From assembly GCA_020086605.1 (NCBI GenBank), contig JACBWW010000038.1, positions 6,762,250-6,826,249 of the forward strand: DNA of 64,000 nt, given 5' to 3'. Numbering within the stretch: position 1 is the first letter of the stretch; each line of letters opens with the position of its first letter. The notes under the pieces are model-generated. The model saw nothing but the letters and a program-made list of their open reading frames with translations, was not told where the DNA came from and did no database searches. This stretch comes from Lanius collurio. Its lineage: Eukaryota; Chordata; Aves; Passeriformes; Laniidae. Positions 22,356 to 32,382 of the stretch are shown here, one piece after another. The position numbers were made by a program, and so were the translations under genes.

Positions 22356-22836
22356 TCTCGTAAATAATTGTCGTGGTTTGACACTGGCCCAGCGACAGGC
22401 AGCCACGAGAGTCACTCGCTCACCCTCCCCTGGCATAGCTGGGCAGAGGAGAGAAAGAAAAAAAAAAGTTAACAAAGGCTTCATGATTTGAGATAAGGTC
22501 CAGGAAGAAACACTTCAAGGGCAAAACAGGCTTAACTTGAAGTTACAAAGTGAATTTATTGCTAACAGAGTCAGGGGAGGATAATGAGAAGTAAAATAAG
22601 CCCTTAAAAAACCACCTTTTTTCCCCCCAGCTCCTCCCTCCTTCCCACTGACAGCGCAGGGAGACAGGGTATGGGGGTTTTTGGTCAGTTCCTCACCGAG
22701 ATTTCCTGCTCCTGCCCCGGAAGAGGAGTCCTTCCCCTGTGAGGCCGCAGGGCCTCTCCCACAGGACACAGCTCTCCTGAACTTCCCCGGCGTGGGCCGC
22801 TCTCAGGAGCAGCAGCCACAGTGCCCCTGCTGCAGC

Positions 22837-22940
22837 GTGAGCCCCTCCCAAACCTGCTGTGAGCCCCTCCCAGGGCACACAGCCCTCCCAAACCTGCCGT
22901 GAGCCCCTCCCAGGGCACACAGCCCTCCCAAAACTGCTGC
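22837..22940. repeat. Small 40-bp tandem array
   Basis: Two full 40-bp copies (22861-22900 and 22901-22940), each starting GAGCCCCTCCCAGGGCACAC, preceded by a partial copy. It has the same period as, but unrelated sequence to, the larger array at 23101-23580 in the same LTR. Confidence 0.85.
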
Positions 22941-23100
22941 GCCGTGGCTCTCTCTTCCCTCGGGGTACACTGCTCCAAGGACAGGCTGCTCCAGCTTGGA
23001 CGCAGGGCCCTCTCTCTCCATGGTTCTCCCACGGGATCACAGCCTCCTCCAGGCACCCACCCGCTCCGGCACGGGCACCTCCCCTCGGGCTGCGGGGGGA

Positions 23101-23580
23101 TCTCTGCATCCCCCGTGGATCCCCATGGGCTGCGGGTGGATCTCTGCATCCCCCGTGGATCCCCACAGGCTGCGGGTGGATCTCTGCATCCCCCGTGGAT
23201 CTCCATGGGCTGCGGGTGGATCTCTGTATCCCCCGTGGATCTCCACGGGCTGCGGGTGGATCTCTGCATCCGCCGTGGATCTCCATGGGCTGCGGGTGGA
23301 TCTCTGCATCCCTCGTGGATCTCCATGGGCTGCGGGTGGATCTCTGCATCCCCCGTGGATCCCCACAGGCTGCGGGTGGATCTCTGCATCCCCCGTGGAT
23401 CTCCATGGGCTGCGGGTGGATCTCTGTATCCCCCGTGGATCTCCACGGGCTGCGGGTGGATCTCTGCATCCGCCGTGGATCTCCATGGGCTGCGGGTGGA
23501 TCTCTGCATCCCTCGTGGATCTCCATGGGCTGTGGGTGGATCTCTGCATCCCCCGTGGATCCCCACGGGCTGCAGGGGCA
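23101..23580. repeat. Minisatellite, 12 units of 40 bp in a 200-bp higher-order pattern
   Basis: Units begin at 23101, 23141 and every 40 bp to 23541. Each has the core TCTCTGCATCCCCCGTGGAT followed by a variable C(T/C)CCA(T/C)GGGC-like block and TGCGGGTGGA. Variant units recur in order with period five: the 'ccccacagg' unit at 23141 and 23341, 'tctctgtatc' at 23221 and 23421, 'cgccgtgg' at 23261 and 23461, and 'cctcgtgg' at 23301 and 23501. This shows a recent duplication of a five-unit block. There are no spacers, so it is not a CRISPR-type array. Confidence 0.95.
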
Positions 23581-23945
23581 CAGCTGCTTCACCATGGGCT
23601 GCACCACGGGCTGCAGGGGAATCTCAGCACCTGGAGCACCTCCTGCCCCTCCTTCTGCACTGACCTTGGTGTCGCCAGGTTGTTTCCCTCACGCGTTCTC
23701 ACCTCCTCCTCTCTGACTAGAAAAAAACTGTGCCCCACTTCGTTTTGAGTTTCTTCTTAAATATGTTATCACAGAGGCGTTGCCAACCTCTCTCATTGGC
23801 CCAGTTCTGGCCATCAGCGTGTCCATCTTCAGAGCCATCAGGGATTGGCTCTGCTGGACATGGTGGAAGCATCCAGGAGGTTCTCACAGGAGCCATCTCT
23901 GTGGCCCTCCTGGCACCAAAAACCAGGCCGTGCAAAACCAATACA

Positions 23946-26900
23946 GTCAATCATACTATGAGAAGGATTTTTTTCCCTCTCTAACTGGAATCTAATAAGC
24001 TGTTGTGTGCTGCAAACCATTAGCTGCAAGCCTGAGCTAAGATTGGAGGCATCATAGACTTCCGAAGAATGTTGTCCAGTAACTTCCGTGACTCTGGAAT
24101 TAGCCTGAACACAGGCTTGGTTTTTAATGTAGCTAATAGTTACTTGTTTTTTATTTTGGTTAATATGATCAAGCATGATCAGGGATTTTTTCTGTATCCT
24201 TTTAGAGTTTTTCTTGTTATTTTAAAGTCTTATCTCTTTAACATTTTCTGGCTTCACGTAAACTTTCCCTGAGCAGTACTTTCTGAATACAGCATAATTT
24301 GACTTAGCTGCGGCAAAACCTATTTGAAAGGTGTGTCTACAGAAAAAGTGGAACAAAGATTTTTTTTTTTTAAATATTACTGAAAATCAACATATAATAT
24401 TTTGTTTTCTGTAAGGTCTAATTACTAGTTTTGCCTGTAATTCACTGAACTGAATGTGTTTCAGATTAAATGTTTGAACTTTCTTACATGATGCTACTCC
24501 ATTCAGACAAACTCTGCTTCTTGCAGATGATCCTTAATTGTATTCCTCATTATCCAGGTACCTGACATGAGAAGAGGGTTCTACCTGGCAGAAATGCTAA
24601 GCACCTACAGATTCAACTGAAGTTGATATGGGCTGCTCTTATAAACATAGTGTGCACTGAGTTGTGTGAGCCTTGATAAAAAATAAGCTAAATTGGAGCA
24701 TTTTAGCAAAACCTCTTAAGCTTAATTTCCTTGTTCTCAGTCTCCACTCTCCAGTGTAAGAGCACTGTCTTCTCACTTGCCATGACTTTTGAAAATCAGT
24801 GTATTGATCCAAGTGAAACATTCTGGAGAAGGAGTGGTAGCCATTTTTAGGAAATTAATGTCTATGATCAGGGTTTAAATTAGTAAATACCCATGAGGTG
24901 ATATGAGAAGCTAAAAGGTAAAAAATGTGTTAAATAGCTCCTCACTGGTGAGTACTGACAACTCTATGTACAGAATGAAACAAACATCCTGTGGAAAACC
25001 AGTGTGTAACGATGTATTTGAATACTACATCATGCTGTGGATTGTGCAAGGAGGCCAACAAAAGTTTGCACAAGTGCTTTGAGTTTGGTGGTTTTATACT
25101 CATTGCAAGATTGCAACCTCAGTGATGTACTTTTAATACAGATTTTTAAATATATACAATAAAAAGGTTTATTTCTAGGTTGTAAACTCTAGCATTTTCA
25201 ATGAAACAATGACTGTTGTCAGTCAGCACATTGGCCCAGGGAGGAAAATATTGTGTTTCTCTTTCTTGAAGACTGAACTTACAAAAAAATTACCACTTTG
25301 GAAATTTACCCTTTATTTCAAGTTCCTTGAAATTTAAGAATTTATAAAAATGTTCCTACTTGAATATTGAACTTGATTGATTATGTCAAGGATTGCAGAA
25401 CAGTTTTCAGTTTCCCATATGAAGGAGGATGAATGATAATTTTCAGTAGCTTCAGTCTTTCTTCTGGCTCAAAAAATTCAAGTGATCATGTTCACACTGG
25501 AATTCTTATAAATGGCTGACATCTATACAGGAATTGCCTTGGAGAGAAAAAAAAATAATTCCCCTGACTGCTTCCTCATTCATCAGTTGGGCATTTGATT
25601 TCAGTGATAGGGGATTTTTGTTTATTGCCCTGTGAATTCAGGCTAAATTGAAATGGAGCAGTTATTACTCAGTTAAAGAATGACTGCAGAAATTTAAGTT
25701 CCTTCTTGTATATTTCTAGTGAAAGCTTCAGGGAATCTCCAGAATTGTCTTTCTGGGATTTTTCAGTGTCCTTTCTTCTCATTGTATCCTTTCCACTACC
25801 CTGCCTCCCCCAGTTATTCTCTTGAGATCAGTGTGACAGATCAAAGGCTGAGATGGGGCCTATGTCTGAGTGATGGCTTTCTTTTCCCCCTTCAAGCTCT
25901 CAGCTAGCTGTCTCCATGGATATCTCCTACAGCTGTTAGCATCAAAACTAGACCTTCAAATTAACAGAAGGACATACTGTGGCATATCAGGATTAATTAT
26001 CTGAATTCTTAAACTAAGATGAATGGCAATAATATTAATCTGACAGAATAGTGCATGGATAACAATGCCCATTCATGGCATTTACTTTTCTTTTTTATGT
26101 TCTCATTGTGGCATATCTGTAATCAGAACAGGAGAGAACAAGTCCACATTTTGCATGCCTTTCTCATGTTTTTCCAGCCCTGGTTCGAGCAGAGTACCTA
26201 GGTATGTGTGTATCTCAGTCCATATGCCTGTCCTGTTACAATAACTACCAAATTGAGGCTTTCAGTATTGGTCACAACTGGAAAGATTTTATAAAGATTC
26301 TGATTAATGATTCCCCATGCTCTACAACTTGACATGTACAAGCTGGAAATATCTTTTGAGGGTGTTTTGATTTTGTTTGTATTTACACAGACTGATGTCT
26401 CCACTTCCTGCCGTGCCTCAAATCTCTGCCTTTTGCAATTTGAACTTGCTTTCTGATTTTCTTTGTTGCTTCCCCTTCCTCCCTTTATTGTTTAGTTCTT
26501 ATATTCCTCTGAAGCTTTGATGACCTTTTCCTTAATTATTTAGACCAACACTTTTTGCTCCAGACTCAATTCATCCCTTTGAAGAATTCCTACCGTTCTG
26601 GATGTTCTGACAGCCACAGCTGGGGTCACAACTGTCACAAGAAGTTTTGCCCTGCTGTAGTTGGATTTCACAGATACATTTATTCATGGAGGTTGTGGAG
26701 GTTTAGTTTTCAGTCAACCCTCAATATATGGCTTTGCTTTAACTATTCTCCAAATGACTTTTTTTTTTTTTCCTTTACTATGGATGTATAACAAGTAGCT
26801 TGTGGTAGTAATGGAAGCACATCTGATTTGCTGTTAGGTAGCACTGTGTCCAAGAGAACCTTCAGCAGAAATCCTCTGAAACACTTTCAAATGTGTAAGA

Positions 26901-29078
26901 AAGCTGCTTCTTGCAGACTCAAGAAGCTCAAAGTTATTCAGTGAATAACCTTGTGTGGTTGCCTCTAGGTTTGCCTTCCAGCAGACGCCTGTTTCACCAT
27001 GTCATCCACTGATTTAGACATAAACAATTTAACTATAATAGGAGCTTTCAGAAAGATTTCTGCCCAGGATGGATTGAAACTAGCTGTCACAATTATTGGA
27101 GTTTCCAAGCTGACTGGCAGTGCCAGGAACTAAAGTGTGGTTTCTAATAGAGTGGGATTCTCATTTGTCCTCACAGTGGTATTTTTCATGTTGCCCATCA
27201 ACTGAATAACCCTCTAGCTCAGCTGACCAAAGGAGAGGGGTATGTTGCTCTGCAAAGGCATATTTTCTGTATTTTTTTATGGAGCCCCTCCCACTAATAT
27301 GACTAGCTAGATTATCTGTAAGGCTGTGCTTGTTCTGCAACCACTATTGATTAAATGCTGAGATGAAATTTTTTTTAGAAGCTGTCATTGGAACATGCTT
27401 AGACTGCACTTGCTGTCAGCTTAACAGTCATGTTTCTGTGTCTTCCTCTAAATTCCTCTCCCAGCTGGGCTCTTTCATATCTTAGCATTAAAATAGTTTC
27501 TTCCTAATTAGACAGATCTCTGTCATGATAATCATCTTAAGAACGTATGCTGTATTTTCATACTGCGTATCTTTTCACAGATCAGACTTGTGCTTTATAA
27601 TTTTTTGAAATCGCAACTCACTGAATAAATTCCTCACCAAGCAATCATCTCCTGTAACTGCTAATTAGTGTCCTGTCAGCTGATATTGGTAGGCATTAGT
27701 GTTCATCTGCTGCCATCAGCAAGTTCATCTTACATCATTTAGAATTCTGATAGATTTGATTCTTTTCAAATTCCAGTTGTGAAGATAGTATTCCAAAGCT
27801 GATGTACAGAGAGGAAAAGAAAGGTTATAGAGCAAATAAACACATTTGTGCATGCAAAGTGGATTCCTACAGAAGAGGTGTTTGTAAGTCCATGGTTATA
27901 AAAGTAAGAGCACACACGATTATGAGTGAGTCTGTGCTGGTGTCTTGACTACAGAACAGAGTTGGTTGGTCAAGGTTGTAAAGAACATCTGCTTTAATGA
28001 CAATAACCAATAGTTAGAACAAAATTGAGATCTATTTCTTGCATTGCCCAGGCTATAATACAAGGGATTTGTTTCCTGTTTTTATTTCTTCAGACTCAGA
28101 GGCTTAGCAGAAGTGTTGTCCTTCACAAAAATTGAATTTAAATAGTTCACTAAATAGGTCATTTAACTTCAGCTTTTTAGAAGCTGGTAATTGTTTATAT
28201 AAGTGTCCTTAAAATAAATGATTCAAAAATGAACAGTGAAATCTTATCTCTATTATGCTATTTTACAATTGCCACTCAATACTTGACTTCAAATGAAAAA
28301 CCTCTGGTCAGAAGAAAAATTTTAGTTAGCTCTTAGGTGCTGGATGACACCTGTAAAATAACAGGACAACTGCAATTTTTTATGAAATGCTGATTCTGTT
28401 GTTTTGAGACAGAGGAAGAAGTGCCTTATCTTATAAAAGGTTGTTCTGTAGAATAATGCAATAATCAGCACTGTGCTGTTAAAATTAGTGGGGAAATAGA
28501 TATATATTTGCTCAGCTTTAACCTCAGCCAATGAAAAAATCCTTTAATGAGAATCAAATGGTTTTTGAATGTATTCAGATGGAAGGGTTTTCTTGTGGGA
28601 GGGGTTTTGTTTTGTTTTCTTTCTTCCTTTCTTTGGTTGGTTGGGATTTTATTTCCACAAAACTGGTGATTTATTTGTTTGCAAAACTTCTAACACTAAG
28701 CACTGGTTGCTCCCAAACTTTTTTTACTCAAATCCTCACCCTTGGGCTGTGAAGCCTTGCAGAACCAGGGTGCACAGCTGAAAGATGAAAAATTTTTAAT
28801 AGGCTGGAATTAAATTCTATAGCAATACAGCATACACTTAAAAATTACCATGCTGACAGCTGCCAAAATGATATACTGGAAGTTAAGGTGTGTTTGTGGG
28901 ACTTTACATAGAGATTGAAAAAAGCTATTAATTGTAGTCATAGGAAAAGAAGACAGCTTCTTTAAAATGCGCCAAAAATGCAGTCTGTAAGAAAACCACT
29001 GTGGGTATAAGAAATGCTTTTTTTTGGACTCGAGTGCTGCCCCGTCTGTGGAGCCAGGCTGCCGCACACGAGCTGCGG
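23946..29078. other. Upstream flank of MAML3, no gene recognised
   Basis: About 5.1 kb of AT-rich, single-copy-looking DNA. The 27.60-27.76 kb part contains TAATTAG next to CAGCTG in a balanced sequence that could be a conserved element, but this cannot be judged without alignment. No exon or named repeat is seen. Confidence 0.4.
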
Positions 29079-29092
29079 GCTGCAGGGGGCGC
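29079..29092 (+). promoter_or_regulatory. CTCF-like motif 2.3 kb upstream of MAML3 exon 1
   Basis: GCTGCAGGGGGCGC lies in a short GC-rich patch (29030-29100) within AT-rich DNA. It matches the CTCF core at 12 of 14 positions and is identical to the motif at 16485-16498 in the solo LTR. Confidence 0.5.
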
Positions 29093-29177
29093 TGCGGAGT
29101 AAAAAAGTACTCGCTCTAACTTGAACGTACTTAACAGCCCTCTCCCTCCCTGGCCTGATTACATTCTCCATTTCAAT

Positions 29178-29272
29178 TAAAATAATAATAATATTAATAG
29201 TAGTAATAATAATAATATTAAGATTAATAATAATAATAATAACAACAACAACAACAATAACAATAATATAAT
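29178..29272. repeat. AAT/AAC trinucleotide microsatellite
   Basis: Imperfect (AAT)n passing into (AAC)n and back to (AAT)n, about 95 bp. It is likely length-variable. Confidence 0.9.
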
Positions 29273-29754
29273 GATACCTCACCCCCCTTATTTTTTCCTC
29301 CTTTTTCTGTTCTTATGTTGAATCTTAACTATTCAATTCAATAGTTACTGGAGAGATTACAACACATCCTCCGTCTCCAAATGAGGAGAGGCACGAATCT
29401 CTATAACTGACTCAGGATTGCAGTTTCCCCACGTTCTTACACTGCTTCTGAGCAGAGCTGTGTTTCCACCCTGCTTGTTCTGTGATAAAGCAGTAATCGA
29501 TGATCATGGGGAACTTTAAGTATCTGCACTGTGGTTCTCAAACTACTACTACAGAAAAGCTGGTGTTTTTTTCTGGGGGGAAGATGTGTTTGTTAATCCC
29601 AATGTAGGGAAAGTGCTAATCACTATTTTTATTTGTCCACTGTTATGTTTCATCTCAACATAGTAATGAATTGTGGCCATACACATGAAATCAACCCCAA
29701 ATTTCATACTGCTGAGCACTTAAAGAAGACAAAGACTGCCCTTTGCCACTGTAT

Positions 29755-30077
29755 NNNNNNNNNNNNNNNNNNNNNNNNNNNNNNNNNNNNNNNNNNNNNN
29801 NNNNNNNNNNNNNNNNNNNNNNNNNNNNNNNNNNNNNNNNNNNNNNNNNNNNNNNNNNNNNNNNNNNNNNNNNNNNNNNNNNNNNNNNNNNNNNNNNNNN
29901 NNNNNNNNNNNNNNNNNNNNNNNNNNNNNNNNNNNNNNNNNNNNNNNNNNNNNNNNNNNNNNNNNNNNNNNNNNNNNNNNNNNNNNNNNNNNNNNNNNNN
30001 NNNNNNNNNNNNNNNNNNNNNNNNNNNNNNNNNNNNNNNNNNNNNNNNNNNNNNNNNNNNNNNNNNNNNNNNNNNNN
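29755..30077. other. Assembly gap
   Basis: 323 consecutive N. It falls exactly where the CpG island of MAML3 begins, so the missing bases are probably GC-rich promoter sequence that sequencing failed to cross. The true length may differ. Confidence 1.
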
Positions 30078-30345
30078 TGGTCTCTCCGCTGGACAGCCCC
30101 GAGCGCGGGCACGGCGCGCCGCAGCCGCCGCCGGCCCCGTGTGTCGGCCGTGAGGCACCGCCCGCCCCCGCGGTGCGGGGAGGCCATGGGGCCGGCAGGT
30201 GTCGGGCCCCGCTCGCTGCCGCCCGCCCCACGCCGCCGCCGGCAGGCGTGAGCGCTACGGGGGAAGCACCATGTCCGCTCCTGCTGGGCGACGTCCGTGC
30301 CGGGTTTTGCACCTTGTTCCCGGGTCTGCCTCACGGCCCAGAGGA

Positions 30346-30384
30346 GCTGCTGCCGCCGCTGCCGCCGCCGCCGCTGCTGCTGCG
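30346..30384 (+). repeat. GCC/GCT triplet repeat in the MAML3 leader
   Basis: Thirteen consecutive GCN-type triplets (GCTGCTGCC... GCTGCTGCTGCG). This kind of run can vary in length. It lies about 1 kb before the start codon, in the presumed promoter or 5' UTR. Confidence 0.85.
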
Positions 30385-31359
30385 GTGTTTACTGAGCGCT
30401 CCTGTCCTGATATCACTCCGCTGGCATGGAGGAGGAGGAGGTGGAGGAGGAAAGCATTTGATCATTGTGATGGTGGCAGGAGGAGCAGCAGCCAGCACGA
30501 CAGAGCAAAGCGCTAGGCGGTATCAGCTCGGCGTTTGGCAGAGACTTCAGAGCGCTACTTTGTTTTTTGTTGGGTTGTTTTTTTTTTTTTTTTTCCTCTC
30601 CAGCTCGGTCCGGATTGTTCATGTATTTAACTTCCCCCAGCCCGAGGATTTGCTATTTAGGTTCCTGTTGAAATGCAACTGAACAGCCAAAGTACTTTGC
30701 GAACACGGTGCGGCATAAACACCAAAACTTTTTTCCAGAAGGAAAATACAATAAGCAAGCGGCTTTGCCTGTCTTTTGATGCCGGGGAATGCGAGTGAGT
30801 GTGCCGTGTGTGCCCAGCGTGTGCCTGTGCTTGGATGTGTGTGTGCGAACGTGCGTGTGAACGGGTGTATATATGTGTGCATGTGGAGGGGCGCGTATTT
30901 CTCCTTATCCATGGAGAGAGAAGGCTTTTGGCAAAATCTCCGGAAATCTCATGGAATCTGTTTTGAAATAATGGATTATAAAAAAGAAAGAGGAGGAAAG
31001 GAACTGGTCTGATATCTCCTGGAGTTTGCTAACCCAAATTGCTGCTGCTTAGTTTGTTGTGCTTTTCCTGTGTGTTTGTTCGTTGTGTTGCTGGTGATAA
31101 CCTTTTAGCACCTTCTCTCTTTATTTCCCTCCCCCCTTCCTTCTCTCTTTTTCATGTTTTGGAGCTTCTCGAGAGGGATTGGCTGGGGGAAAAGAGAAAC
31201 ATTTGCTTGGGATCGCTGTTTCCCTGATACATGATGGTGCCCCCTTCCCCCCCCTCCCCCGTTCTCTAAAAAGTATCCCATCAGGACCCCAGAGGAGACT
31301 GTGTGTGTGTGAAGTGTAGGATAAAAAGTTCTTCCAAAATAGTGTGCACGGGAACGAGG

Positions 31360-31803
31360 ATGGGGGATTTTGCAGCCCCCGCTGCCGCCGCGAATGGCAG
31401 CAGTATTTGCATCAACAATAACCTGAACAGCAGCCTCAGCGGGGCCGGCGGGGCCGGTATCGGGGTTAACAGCACTCCCCATGGCCCTCCTGCCGCCGCT
31501 CCCGGTAACAATAACGCTAATAGCGGCGGCATTCCCAAGCACAGCACGGTGGTGGAGCGGCTGAGGCAGCGCATCGAGGGCTGCCGGCGGCACCATGTCA
31601 ACTGCGAGAGCAGGTACCAGCAAGCCCAGGCGGAGCAGCTGGAGCTGGAGCGCAGGGACACGGTGAGCCTCTACCAGCGGACTCTGGAGCAGAGGGCCAA
31701 GAAAACGGGCACCGGCGGCGGCAGCAAGCAGCAGCACCAGAGCAAACAGCAGCAAGATGCTGAGCCCGCCACGGCGGAGCAGAGGAACCACACGCTGATT
31801 ATG
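31360..31803 (+). CDS. MAML3: MAML3 exon 1, mastermind-like 3 N-terminus
   Basis: Encodes 148 residues beginning MGDFAAPAAAANGSSICIN, the recognisable start of vertebrate MAML3. The ATG has a strong context (A at -3, G at +4). Residues 1-58 are a low-complexity Ala/Asn/Gly/Ser leader. Residues about 59-118 are the conserved basic mastermind domain (KHSTVVERLRQRIEGCRRHH onward), the helix that binds the groove between the Notch intracellular domain ankyrin repeats and CSL/RBPJ. A Gln-rich stretch follows, and the exon ends NHTLIM, where mammalian MAML3 also splices. The last codon is complete (phase 0) and GTAAGG follows. The full protein, about 1,100 residues, recruits p300 and CDK8 in the nucleus; those parts are in exons beyond this window. 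The leader between the start and the domain is shorter than I recall in mammals. Confidence 0.97.
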
Positions 31804-31809
31804 GTAAGG
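31804..31809 (+). other. Splice donor of MAML3 exon 1
   Basis: ATG|GTAAGG is a consensus 5' splice site directly after the last conserved codon. The open frame continues to 31887 only as unspliced read-through. Confidence 0.92.
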
Positions 31810-32015
31810 GGATGCGGGCCGCGAGGCGGAGGGGTCGCTGTCCACTCCGCGTCGCTCGACGGGATGAGCTGGAAGTCGGCCCCGTAGCTTGTCAAGGGGA
31901 ACAGGGCTCGACTCAACTTAGGCGGTGGCAGGGTCTCTGGCGAGACGGGCAGGCGGGAGCTGCCGGGACGCTTCGCAACTTCTCACGGGCTAGGATGGAG
32001 GGAGCGGACAAACTT

Positions 32016-32031
32016 CCCCCCCCCCCCCCCC
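32016..32031. repeat. C16 homopolymer
   Basis: Sixteen consecutive C on the plus strand in the GC-rich start of intron 1. Confidence 0.9.
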
Positions 32032-32340
32032 GTCCCTTTCGGAAGGGTAGAACTGCTTGGGGGTAAGGGGGAAGGAGCGGTGCTGGATGTGCGCCGCGGG
32101 TTGCCGAGAGCCGGGGAGGATTTTGTGTGTGTGTGTATGTGCGTGCGTGTTTCGCCACGGTTTCTCCGTGCGGGGGCTGGCTGCCTTTAAATCCCGCCGC
32201 GGAGGAAGGTGGAAGGTGACTCCGCAGGCTGGGTTGGCGGCAGGAGGAAAAGTTAGGCAGGTTTCGCGCTTGGGCTGCCCCGGCGAGCAGCAGCACAGCT
32301 CCCCGTGAGAGCTGAATCTCTTCCCAAAGTTGCCTTGGGA

Positions 32341-32344
<4 letters not shown>

Positions 32345-32381
<37 letters not shown>
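32345..32381 (+). repeat. G37 homopolymer
   Basis: Thirty-seven consecutive G followed by AAGGGGGCGGGAG, 540 bp after exon 1. It can form G-quadruplexes. Length in the assembly may be inexact, since such runs are error-prone. A further G-run (about 12) is at 32551-32562. Confidence 0.85.

Positions 32382-32382
<1 letters not shown>

Larger units (their letters stand above)
22369..23945 (-). mobile_element. ERVL-type LTR expanded by an internal minisatellite
   Basis: Minus-strand reading: it starts TGTATTGGTTTTGCACGGCC at 23945, with a TATA-like ATATTTAAG at 23756-23764. A GC-rich central part then carries two 40-bp tandem arrays. AATAAA is at 22555-22560 and it ends in GTCAAACCACGACA at 22369. 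At about 1.58 kb it is far longer than the sister copy at 20039-20499, mostly because of the arrays. Between the TATA-like box and the polyadenylation signal the sequence would be transcribed, so the array sits in the R region. The flanks (ataat, then gtcaa) do not match; shifting the right end by four bases gives ATAAT/ATCAT with one mismatch, so the right boundary is uncertain by a few bases. Confidence 0.75.

Noticed and set aside
23101..23580. CRISPR-like periodic array
   Set aside because: Units abut with no spacers, and this is vertebrate DNA; it is a minisatellite.
22859..23748. Three plus-strand frames of 250-285 codons across the 23-kb array
   Set aside because: They arise from a stop-poor 40-bp tandem repeat read in different phases; no non-repetitive protein content.
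20211..23945. The two ERVL-type LTRs as the two ends of one provirus
   Set aside because: They differ strongly, and the DNA between them is an ancient CR1 pair, not retroviral internal sequence; they are separate insertions.
29633..30682. Frames of about 135-350 codons spanning the run of N
   Set aside because: The middle is unknown sequence, so the open frame is meaningless.
31105..31845. A 246-codon minus-strand frame opposite MAML3 exon 1
   Set aside because: It is the antisense shadow of the conserved exon, whose plus-strand product is recognised.
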